Assembly (NCBI GenBank): GCA_021325495.1
Contig: JAJPGZ010000002.1
Location: 310,001-374,000, forward strand
DNA length: 64,000 nucleotides
Source of the DNA: Spartobacteria bacterium
GTDB lineage: Bacteria; Verrucomicrobiota; Verrucomicrobiia; Chthoniobacterales; UBA10450
Direction of reading: 5' to 3'
Shown here: positions 36,354-43,304 of the stretch, piece after piece
How the letters are laid out: the number at the start of each line of letters is the position of its first letter
Position numbering within the stretch: the first letter of the stretch is position 1
The notes under the pieces: model-generated
The model's input: only the letters and a program-made list of their open reading frames with translations
What the model was told of the DNA's origin: nothing
Database searches by the model: none
Position numbers and translations under genes: made by a program

Positions 36354-37280
36354 GTGGAGAAAGTCATCATCATTGGGAGTGGTTGCGCCGGACTAACGGC
36401 GGCGATTTACGCGGCGCGCGCGAATCTGAGCCCGCTCGTGCTCGAAGGCCGGCAGCCTGGCGGACAACTCTCGACCACGACGCTGGTGGAAAATTTTCCC
36501 GGATTTCCGGATGGCATCGACGGGCCGCAATTAATCATGAACATGCACGCGCAGGCGGAGAAATTCGGCGCACGATTTTCGTATGGCGAAGTGACGGAGT
36601 TCGATCCGTCGAACAAATACATCCGAATCAAAGTCGATGACGACGAATGGCTGGAAACGCAGGCGCTCATCATCGCGAGCGGCGCATCGGCGCGATATCT
36701 GAACCTGGATAACGAAGAGAAACTCATTGGTCACGGCCTAACGAGCTGCGCGACGTGCGACGGCGCGTTTTACAAGAACGTGCCGGTGGCGGTGGTCGGC
36801 GGCGGCGATTCAGCGGCGGAAGAATCGCTCTTCCTCACCCGGTTTGCTTCGAAGGTTTATTTGATTCATCGGCGCGATCAATTGCGCGCGTCGAAGATCA
36901 TGGCCGACCGCGTGCTCGCGAATAAAAAGATCGACCCGATCTGGAACACGGTCGTGACAAAATATATTCCTGACGAAAAAGGCGAGATGCGCGCAATCAT
37001 GTTGCGCAATGTGAAGACGGGCGAGGAGCGCGAGCTTGAGGTAGCGTGTGTCTTTGTCGCGATCGGTCACGATCCGAACACGAAAGCGTATCGCGGAAAA
37101 CTGGAGACTGATCCAGAAGGCTATCTGATTTCGCGTCATCTGGTCGAAAGCAAACATCCTGGCGTATTCATCGCGGGCGATGTTTCCGATCGCGTTTACA
37201 AGCAAGCGATCACCGCGGCTGGCACTGGATGCGCGGCTGCGATCGAGGCCGAGCGCTATCTGAGCGATCTCGAAAACTGA
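36354..37280 (+). CDS. trxB: Thioredoxin reductase
   Basis: A 308-residue FAD/NADPH flavoenzyme. The FAD motif IIGSGCAGLTAAIYAARA (about 6-23), the redox pair SCATCDGAFYKN near 132 and the NADPH motif VVGGGDSAAEESLFL near 150 are diagnostic. GTG at 36354 (VEKVIIIGSG) is chosen over an in-frame TTG at 36330, since the FAD motif usually starts within 10 residues of the N-terminus. It diverges from the MutM-like gene. Confidence 0.94.
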   Translation: MEKVIIIGSGCAGLTAAIYAARANLSPLVLEGRQPGGQLSTTTLVENFPGFPDGIDGPQLIMNMHAQAEKFGARFSYGEVTEFDPSNKYIRIKVDDDEWLETQALIIASGASARYLNLDNEEKLIGHGLTSCATCDGAFYKNVPVAVVGGGDSAAEESLFLTRFASKVYLIHRRDQLRASKIMADRVLANKKIDPIWNTVVTKYIPDEKGEMRAIMLRNVKTGEERELEVACVFVAIGHDPNTKAYRGKLETDPEGYLISRHLVESKHPGVFIAGDVSDRVYKQAITAAGTGCAAAIEAERYLSDLEN

Positions 37281-37318
37281 TTTGTCGATCTTACTCGTTT
37301 GTCGCTCGGAATGACAAA

Positions 37319-38497
37319 ATGAAGATTTGCGACGTGACGCAGTTCTATTCTCCGCTTAGCGGCGGAGTGAAGCGCTACGTTCACGAAAAGATCGATTATA
37401 TCGAAAAACATTCGCCGGACGATTCGCATGTCTTGATCGTTCCCGGTCCGAAGACGGAGGTGACGACGAATGGAAGATCGACAACGTACTTCATTCGTTC
37501 GCCGCTGGTTTCGCGACGCTCGCGTTATCGGGCTCTCTTGAATCTCTCCGTCGTCGATGAGGTTTTGCAACGCGAGCGGCCCGACATCATCGAATCGAGC
37601 GATCCGTATCAGATCGCATGGAAAGCGCTCGATGGAGGTCGAAAGCTCGGTGTGCCGGTGGTCGCGTTTTATCATTCGCATTTTCCCGAAGCGTATCTGC
37701 GCACGAGCGCAAAATATTTCGGCGAACGCGTCCGGCGCTGGGTCATGGATTTCTCGGCCGAATACGTGTGCGATCTTTACAATCGCTTCGCCGCCACCTT
37801 CGTGCCGTCTGCAAAACTGGCGGAGGTCTTGCACAAATGGGGCGTGGATAACGTGCACGTCGTGCAACTCGGCGTGAACACGGCAATCTTTAATCGACAA
37901 CTCGATGGCGTGGCCGGCACTCGCGCCTCGTTAGGCGTCGCGAGCGACCAAACATTTCTTCTCTACGTCGGCCGCCTCGCGAAAGAGAAGAACACGAAAT
38001 TGTTGTTCGAAGCGTTCGAAAAGTTGCACCGCCGCCGCCCGCACGATTTTCACCTGCTCGTCATCGGCGACGGACCCGACCGCGCGCGTCTGTTGCAGAC
38101 CCAACGGCGGAGCGACGGCGCGCTCACCTGGATCCGCTATTGCGCTGATTCCGCCGAGCTCGCGCGCTACTATCGTGCGGCCGATCTCTTCGTTCATCCG
38201 GGTGTGCAGGAAACGTTCGGCCTGGTCGCGCTCGAAGCGCAGGCCTGCGGCACGCCCGTGGTCGGCATTCGCGGCAGTTACATGGACCGGATTATTTTTC
38301 ACGAACAGGAATCGTGGGCGCGCGAAAATTCCGCGGAAGCGCTCGCCGAAGCGATCGAAGCGCAGAGTGAAAAGAAGTTGTCGATCTTAGGGAAGGCCGC
38401 ATCGGTGTCAGCCCACGCCGGACACAGCTGGACACAAGTCTTTACGCAACTCTTTTGCATTTATCGCGAGCTTTGCGCAAACTATCGCCGGCCCTGA
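37319..38497 (+). CDS. GT4-family glycosyltransferase
   Basis: A 392-residue GT-B enzyme. The N-terminal FYSPLSGGVKRYV (about 9-21) forms the acceptor-side loop, and the C-terminal half has VGRLAKEKNTKLLFEAF near 223 and the nucleotide-sugar site HPGVQETFGLVALEAQACGTPVV near 296. The sequence pattern is like the Mfp/PimB group that transfers mannose or glucose. ATG at 37319 is preferred to a far-upstream alternative. The following GNAT gene overlaps it at TGATG, so the two are coupled. Confidence 0.88.
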   Translation: MKICDVTQFYSPLSGGVKRYVHEKIDYIEKHSPDDSHVLIVPGPKTEVTTNGRSTTYFIRSPLVSRRSRYRALLNLSVVDEVLQRERPDIIESSDPYQIAWKALDGGRKLGVPVVAFYHSHFPEAYLRTSAKYFGERVRRWVMDFSAEYVCDLYNRFAATFVPSAKLAEVLHKWGVDNVHVVQLGVNTAIFNRQLDGVAGTRASLGVASDQTFLLYVGRLAKEKNTKLLFEAFEKLHRRRPHDFHLLVIGDGPDRARLLQTQRRSDGALTWIRYCADSAELARYYRAADLFVHPGVQETFGLVALEAQACGTPVVGIRGSYMDRIIFHEQESWARENSAEALAEAIEAQSEKKLSILGKAASVSAHAGHSWTQVFTQLFCIYRELCANYRRP

Positions 38498-39192
38498 TGG
38501 AAACGGAAAAGAACCCTGCATTTACCATTCGCAGCTTTCGGCCGGGCGACCGCGAAGCGGTGCGCAAACTTTGTTGCGACACCGGCTTTCTCGGTGCGCC
38601 GATCGATCCCGTTTACGAAGATCGACAACTGTTCGCCGATTTTCTCACCACGTATTACACCGATTGGGAACCGGAGTCGTCATTCGTGATCGAGCGCGAC
38701 GGCGAGATTCGCGGCTACTTGTTAGGCTGCCGCAAACCGTTGCGGAACCAGTTGTATTCGTTCTGGCAAAACGTTTCGCTCTTTTTGAAGGCGCTCACGC
38801 GCTACTTCCGTTACAACTCGAGATCGCGCCGATTCATTCGCTGGACCCTGATGCACGGCTGGCGCGAAGTTCCGGCGCCCCCGAAACGCATTCCGCATTT
38901 TCACATCAACCTGCTCCCGGACGCGCGACGCATGTCGACCACCCGCGCGTTGATGAGCGCGTATCTGAGTTATCTCTACCGTTGCGGCGAGAAAAAAGTT
39001 TACGGACAAATCGTCACCTTCGAAAGCCGGCGCGGCGAACTCATGTTCGAGCGTTACGGCTTCAAAGTTTTGAACCGCGGCGAAGTGACCAAATACAAAG
39101 CGTTTTATCCGCAATCCGTTTACGTCAGCACCGTCATCAAAAATCTCGAGACGGCCGAGCCGCTCACCGTGACGACGCGCACGCGCTCGTAA
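38497..39192 (+). CDS. GNAT-fold N-acetyltransferase-like protein
   Basis: A 231-residue protein. The N-terminal FTIRSFRPGDREAVRKLCCDTGF (about 8-30) and ESSFVIERDGEIRGYLLG (about 60-77) fit the GNAT acyl-CoA fold, as does the late FERYGFKVLNRGEVTKY. A basic, aromatic insert (about 85-125) is unusual and may contact membrane or glycan. It is translationally coupled to the upstream glycosyltransferase. The TAA stop overlaps a dispersed motif (39191-39200). Substrate unknown. Confidence 0.7.
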   Translation: METEKNPAFTIRSFRPGDREAVRKLCCDTGFLGAPIDPVYEDRQLFADFLTTYYTDWEPESSFVIERDGEIRGYLLGCRKPLRNQLYSFWQNVSLFLKALTRYFRYNSRSRRFIRWTLMHGWREVPAPPKRIPHFHINLLPDARRMSTTRALMSAYLSYLYRCGEKKVYGQIVTFESRRGELMFERYGFKVLNRGEVTKYKAFYPQSVYVSTVIKNLETAEPLTVTTRTRS

Positions 39193-39214
39193 GATCGACA
39201 ATCGCATTCGCGGC

Positions 39215-40453
39215 TTACGGTCGCGTCGCCGCCGGCAGACGAGCGGGATCTGCCGCGCGATGGAGACTTGCGCGCGGTTTCAAATCGCGGTTCAGCATCG
39301 GATTCGTCATGCGAAAGATCGCCGCCATCATTGCTTCCGCGCGTTCGTTCCAAAGATCGCCGTGATCCCGGATGATACTGGGATCGACTTTGATGTTCCA
39401 GTAGGGGACATCGACATTCCCGACCGCTTTCAACTGCCAGAGATTGAGCCGGCCATTCGCGCCATCGAGCGCGAACCCGTTCCCGGCGTGATTGTGTTCA
39501 AGATTTGTTTCAAGAGCAGGATGGCCCTCGGGAGAGTTGATCGCCTTGTGCAAATCGACCGTGACGTGATTGATCAACATCTCGTTATGTCCGGGCGTAG
39601 AAGTGTAAAACGCGCGTTCGCTCAGCCTCGATTCGTTAGGGCCGGGCGTCGTGACCTGGTTGAACGCCTTCGTCGTCGCCGCCAGGCCAGTTCCGATTGG
39701 GAAGACTTTACCCGTGGCCCAGTCCGCGCTCGACGTTAGCGAGACAAACAGCGGGCGTTTGCCTTCCTGATGCCGGGCGTAGAGCGCTTGAATCATTTGT
39801 CGCGCAAGAATCGAATCAGCCGCGGGATTAACTACGATCATCAAATCGGCCGGCATACTCCGGGACGGGTCGCCGCCATGGATCTCGGCGTTGATCGCAT
39901 GCGCGACCGAGCGCTCGACAATGAGACCGCCGAACGAATGGCCTAATAACACCGTGTAATGTTCGTTCGGATGATCGCGCCGCGCTGCCTCTTCGATCGA
40001 TGCGATCGCATCGTAACAATCGTAATTGCTCGCCAGCCTTTCCGCCGTTGCCTTGCGGTTCCAGAAACTTAGTTCTTTCAACACCGGCACGCTGGTCATC
40101 TTTCCACGCCAGCTCATGTACACGCCGAGCACATTGAAGTGCCCCTTTATTGCCGGTGCGCGGTTCAACCGCGCGAGCAATGTTTCAAAACTATCGACGT
40201 CATGGCTGCGAGCGTTGTTCTGCCACCCGTGAACGTAGGTGATGATGAGCGGTCGCTCGGTCGCGTGAATCAACGCCAACGCGCTTCGCAATTGTTGTGG
40301 ATCCTGATACGAGCCTTGCTCGCCAAATTCGACGAATGCGATCCGATATCCGTCTTTGACCACGACCGACTCCGCGCCCGGACGCAAAGGCGACAGCGAC
40401 GTGCAACCCTCGACAAAAGCCAGCGTGGCAAGGGTAAGCCACGACGCGCGCAT
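39215..40453 (-). CDS. Alpha/beta-hydrolase lipoprotein
   Basis: A 412-residue protein. The N-terminus (about 1-17, ending VEGC) is a lipoprotein signal with a lipobox-like Cys at 17. TYVHGWQNNA near 73 and the nucleophile elbow LLGHSFGG near 168 mark a serine alpha/beta-hydrolase, similar to the large uncharacterised envelope hydrolases with an HGWxNN motif. Its His/Asp partners are not certain. It reads away from the island junction and is the last core gene before it, with a motif pair upstream. Confidence 0.75.
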   Translation of the reverse strand: MRASWLTLATLAFVEGCTSLSPLRPGAESVVVKDGYRIAFVEFGEQGSYQDPQQLRSALALIHATERPLIITYVHGWQNNARSHDVDSFETLLARLNRAPAIKGHFNVLGVYMSWRGKMTSVPVLKELSFWNRKATAERLASNYDCYDAIASIEEAARRDHPNEHYTVLLGHSFGGLIVERSVAHAINAEIHGGDPSRSMPADLMIVVNPAADSILARQMIQALYARHQEGKRPLFVSLTSSADWATGKVFPIGTGLAATTKAFNQVTTPGPNESRLSERAFYTSTPGHNEMLINHVTVDLHKAINSPEGHPALETNLEHNHAGNGFALDGANGRLNLWQLKAVGNVDVPYWNIKVDPSIIRDHGDLWNERAEAMMAAIFRMTNPMLNRDLKPRASLHRAADPARLPAATRP

Positions 40454-40486
40454 GGCGCTGGCGTATCAAATCCGCTTGTCCCGCGC

Positions 40487-40512
40487 AAGATCGACAATTT
40501 GTTAGATCGACA
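40487..40512. repeat. Tandem motif pair, last core-type copies before the island
   Basis: AAGATCGACA (40487-40496) and a 9/10 match TAGATCGACA (40503-40512) lie in direct orientation, 16 bp apart, between the lipoprotein hydrolase gene and the broken tRNA. Downstream of this point the motif is nearly absent. Confidence 0.7.
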
Positions 40513-40542
40513 TCTTCGCGCTAATGTCGGCGGCATTATTTT

Positions 40543-40584
40543 GCCGGCATAGCTCAGCTGGTAGAGCAGCTGATTTGTAATCGA
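40543..40584 (+). pseudogene. 5' half of tRNA-Thr(UGU), interrupted after the anticodon loop
   Basis: The acceptor strand GCCGGCA, D-arm GCTC/GAGC, 5' anticodon stem GCTGA and loop TTTGTAA are intact. The sequence then reads TCGAG instead of TCAGC, and no variable loop, T-arm or 3' acceptor follows. The last 13 bases, GATTTGTAATCGA (40572-40584), recur in the complete tRNA-Thr at 40934-40946. This is what is left when an element recombines within the anticodon region of a tRNA gene. The missing 3' half is expected at the far end of the island. Confidence 0.75.
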
Positions 40585-40903
40585 GAAATGGGGTTTTGCT
40601 GTCGTTAGCCATCTGAGTCTACTTCTTTCAAATGAGGCACTTACGATACTTACGCATTAGCTGGCATTAGCCCGTTTTAGCTGATTTTCGGAGCTAAGGG
40701 GTACAATCAAGGGGTACAATTTCGGCCTTCCAAACAATGCACGTCACTGCATCACTCTTCGCAGTCGGCACGGCTTGCGGGTGTAATGAAAGTGAGGTGG
40801 CAAACATCAGAAGCGTCGCGTCGTGACCAAACGTAACGCTGCTCTTCATCACGTCCAGAATGCGCTTTCACGTTCACCTTTCTGGATTAGCTTTCGCGAA
40901 ATT
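40585..40903. other. Att-like non-coding segment between the broken and intact tRNA-Thr
   Basis: About 320 bp with no credible gene. It contains a direct repeat AAGGGGTACAAT (40696-40707 and 40709-40720) and a doubled GCATTAGC just upstream. Short direct repeats beside a tRNA are typical of integrase arm-binding sites in an attachment region. No integrase gene is visible here, so the assignment is inferred from layout. Confidence 0.45.
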
Positions 40904-40977
40904 GCCGGCGTAGCTCAGTTGGCCAGAGCAGTCGATTTGTAATCGACCGGTCAGGAGTTCGAATCTCCTCGCCGGCT
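40904..40977 (+). tRNA. tRNA-Thr (anticodon UGU)
   Basis: A complete cloverleaf can be drawn: acceptor GCCGGCG/CGCCGGC (7 bp, perfect), D-stem GCTC/GAGC, anticodon stem GTCGA/TCGAC with loop TTTGTAA (anticodon TGT), variable CGGTC, T-stem AGGAG/CTCCT with TTCGAAT loop, discriminator T. CCA is not encoded. It differs at several positions from the broken copy 361 bp upstream, so it is either carried by the island as a replacement or formed by recombination with the host 3' half. Confidence 0.93.
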
Positions 40978-40999
40978 TAATTTTCAAAGCTCCGGTCAA

Positions 41000-41278
41000 T
41001 CAAAATCGCGTTGTCTCCAGCTTCTCCATGAAATCGTGGATGCGATTGCCTGGTGTGCGTGGCGGGAAGAGATCCTGCACCGGCACCCTCAGCACTTCTG
41101 CTAGATAGAGCAGCGTCTTGTCGTCGACGTATGAGAGACGTGCTTCGATCTTCGAAACGCCGCTTCGGCTGATATCGAAACCGGCGAGTTGCAGTTTCGT
41201 CGCGAGGTCGGATTGCGACCAGCCGAGTGCGTAACGACGACGGCGCACCTGCGGACCGATGTTATTTTTGTAGCGCAC
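41000..41278 (-). CDS. XRE-family helix-turn-helix regulator
   Basis: A 92-residue protein with an HTH_XRE domain over most of its length (RRRRYALGWSQSDLATKL, then SRSGVSKIEARLSYVDDKTLLYLAEVL, about 12-65). It is likely a repressor for island genes, as is common next to a tRNA attachment site. It reads toward the tRNA. The start ATG at 41278 is 13 bp from the stop of the upstream gene at 41291, so the two may share a transcript. Confidence 0.85.
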   Translation of the reverse strand: MRYKNNIGPQVRRRRYALGWSQSDLATKLQLAGFDISRSGVSKIEARLSYVDDKTLLYLAEVLRVPVQDLFPPRTPGNRIHDFMEKLETTRF

Positions 41279-41290
41279 GACGATGTCGCC

Positions 41291-41749
41291 TCAGCGCTCT
41301 TTGGTTTTCGTCTCTGCGGTCTCAAAACTCACGCGCGGTGAGCATTCGACCTGACAGAGCTCAATGAGCTGAAGTGCAGTACGCCTCGGCAATGCGTCCG
41401 CAGCTTTGTCGCGGAAGTCCGCGGCCGGCTTCAGGTAATGGCGCGACTCGAATAGATCGTCGAGCGATTCACCAGCGAGAGCGAGCACCTTGTCGAAGGT
41501 TTCGTCTTCGGTGGCGATGTGCGAGAGAAGCGCGGGCGCGGGGAAATTGACGCGCGCGATGCAGCCATCGGTTCCGCTCGCGGTCCACCGGGAGCCGCCG
41601 CCATCGGTGATAATGAAGTCTTCCTTGTGGCGTTTAGCTTCACGAATGAGTTCGCCTTTGAGGGTTTTGAGACGCTCCCCATAGGTCGTGAGTGCTCGGT
41701 GCAGCGATACCGCTTCGTTTACCAATTTCTTTAATTCATTTTCGGTCAT
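41291..41749 (-). CDS. Hypothetical island protein
   Basis: About 152 residues from the ATG at 41749 (MTENELKKLVNEAVSL). The first 45 residues form a charged amphipathic helix; a small beta-rich region follows (DFIITDGGGSRWTASGTDGCIARVNFPAPALLS), then a second helical part. No signal peptide or membrane segment. It resembles small phage or plasmid accessory proteins in composition, but I recognise no family. It lies just upstream of the XRE regulator on the same strand. An upstream ATG at 41794 is possible. Confidence 0.55.
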   Translation of the reverse strand: MTENELKKLVNEAVSLHRALTTYGERLKTLKGELIREAKRHKEDFIITDGGGSRWTASGTDGCIARVNFPAPALLSHIATEDETFDKVLALAGESLDDLFESRHYLKPAADFRDKAADALPRRTALQLIELCQVECSPRVSFETAETKTKER

Positions 41750-42083
41750 AAACAGAGTGCGTTGGGGTTTCTCGCCGCGCTCGCTCTGGCGCACTTGCTC
41801 CAGAACTCGCGCGACACGAACCCTCTACACCCCGTTTTTTGCTGACTTGGTTAGCGGCACCCCGATCATTCCCTGGTGCTCTCCAGAATCCGGCAGACGT
41901 TCTCTGCTGACCTACGAATTTTTTTGACAGGTTCTGAGCGAGGGCAACCGAACCGGGATTTCGCCGGCCTCCACGAGCGCCGTTTTCGCTCTCGATAGGC
42001 GAAGTGGCCATTGGTCAAGTATTGCCGCCGTGTTCACATGAACGTAATACTCTCTTAACGGGCCAAAAGAAAGGGGATGAACA
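41750..42083. other. Intergenic region of the island's left arm
   Basis: About 330 bp between divergent genes. It contains a TTGACA hexamer (41924-41929) after a T-run, without a convincing -10 partner, and otherwise nothing I can support. Confidence 0.35.
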
Positions 42084-42353
42084 ATGACCAAACAAGCCAC
42101 CAGAAACAGAATGGAAGCCGTTGAAAACGGCTCCTTTACATCGACAACAACAATCGCAGCGCTGCTCTTTTTAGCAGCCAAGTTTCCGCACCGTCAGTTC
42201 AACAGCGCGGAGCTATCCGTTCTCTCCGGCATTGGACGCACGGCAATGTCGCAAATCAAGAATGCGTCTGACACGCCGTTCTCTCTCGGCAAATGCACCC
42301 TCCAGCGACTCGATGCCTGGCTTGCCAAACATCCCGGGTACAAGCAGGATTGA
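42084..42353 (+). CDS. Small putative DNA-binding protein
   Basis: An 89-residue protein. An AAGGGG-like ribosome binding site lies about 9 bp before the ATG. Residues about 42-80 (FNSAELSVLSGIGRTAMSQIKNASDTPFSLGKCTLQRLDAWLAKHP) have the spacing of a helix-turn-helix followed by a wing, as in small excisionase or MerR-like regulators. The identification is tentative. It precedes the double-RHH-like gene by 26 bp on the same strand. Confidence 0.55.
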   Translation: MTKQATRNRMEAVENGSFTSTTTIAALLFLAAKFPHRQFNSAELSVLSGIGRTAMSQIKNASDTPFSLGKCTLQRLDAWLAKHPGYKQD

Positions 42354-42379
42354 ATGCCCATTCGGAAAGGGAGCGGCTT

Positions 42380-43054
42380 ATGCCAAAGGGAGTTCGCAAA
42401 AGCATCACGATTCCGGGTTTGCTTGCGCCGGCCGTGAAGCGGCGCAGCGGCGAATTCGGCCACAGCATCTTCGCACCGTATGCCGTGGAGTTGGTCTGCT
42501 ACGATCTGCGTTCCGATGCGAAGCACGAGATCACGGTCGCAATAGCTCGTGACACGCAAGCCGCGCAAGACGCCGTGGATCGCGAGCTGGTCTCGCGTTA
42601 TCGCCCGGGACAGAAACGCGAGGGGCTCCTCGTGCAGCTCGTCGAGCGCATTCACCACTTGCAGCACGTCGCGACGCGCAGCCGGCACGATTTACCGGTG
42701 CAGCTCAGCGCCGTCCCGGAACGTGTGACGTTCCCGTTCGATATCTGGAGGCTCGTTGACGTGCGATGGCAGGAACTTGGCTATCCCTCGTTCTCCGCCT
42801 ACGTCACGGGGCTCATTCGCTACGACCTCCTCGTGGGCGGACCGCATTCCTCCACCACCGCAGACCCGAGATCGAAGCTGCAACGGAAGCTCACGCGCAA
42901 GACGCTTGCGGCCCGTCGCAAAGGAGGTCGCCGCAAGATTCTGCTGGATCACTTAATCGAAGAAGCCGAAGGACACCCGGTGCCGCAAGAAGAGCTGCAA
43001 CGAGTGAAAGCGCGAATCGCAAAGGCGCTGCGCGACATCTCGTTTACGCGCTGA
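42380..43054 (+). CDS. Protein with two ribbon-helix-helix-like segments
   Basis: A 224-residue protein. Two related segments are visible: KSITIPGLLAPAVKRRSGEFG...YAVELVCYDLR (about 7-45) and RVTFPFDIWRLVDVRWQELG...YVTGLIRYDLL (about 115-152). Each has a short beta strand followed by two helices ending in a Tyr-Asp-Leu sequence, like a duplicated ribbon-helix-helix fold. The basic C-terminus (about 165-224) may bind nucleic acid. It may regulate the island or act in DNA transfer. ATG at 42380 follows a purine-rich GGAAAGGGAG site. Function is inferred from shape only. Confidence 0.5.
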   Translation: MPKGVRKSITIPGLLAPAVKRRSGEFGHSIFAPYAVELVCYDLRSDAKHEITVAIARDTQAAQDAVDRELVSRYRPGQKREGLLVQLVERIHHLQHVATRSRHDLPVQLSAVPERVTFPFDIWRLVDVRWQELGYPSFSAYVTGLIRYDLLVGGPHSSTTADPRSKLQRKLTRKTLAARRKGGRRKILLDHLIEEAEGHPVPQEELQRVKARIAKALRDISFTR

Positions 43055-43120
43055 GCCGTCCTCTCATTTCGGAACGAGCAATAGCTCCTCGAACGCAACC
43101 GATAACGACCTCCCCTTGCG

Positions 43121-43192
43121 GAGCGAGCACAGTCAAGGTGGAGCGCAGCGAAGCGAGCAATACCTTTACGGCGCGCAGCGAGCGATAAAATC
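43121..43192. repeat. 72-bp direct repeat, left copy (partner at 63397)
   Basis: Runs from GAGCGAGCAC to ATAAAATC and is matched at 63397-63469 with only a few differences. It is rich in GCGAGC/AGCGAG units. It precedes the Mrr-like gene. The two copies bracket about 20 kb that include the whole conjugation cluster. Confidence 0.75.
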
Positions 43193-43304
43193 AGCTTACG
43201 GGCGCGAGTTATTAGAGCCATCCTTCCGAGTGGCGGAACCGATGCTAATGCACGACTTTACGCCTATGAAGAAACACCTCACGCTCTTGCAAGGTGTCAC
43301 TCAA

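Noticed and set aside
40585-40903. Integrase gene remnant between the two tRNA-Thr copies
   Set aside because: A minus-strand reading of about 22 codons around 40670-40740 looks vaguely integrase-like but is too short and lacks any catalytic motif.
41924-41929. Promoter with TTGACA -35 box
   Set aside because: No convincing -10 hexamer at 16-18 bp; the match is likely chance beside a T-run.
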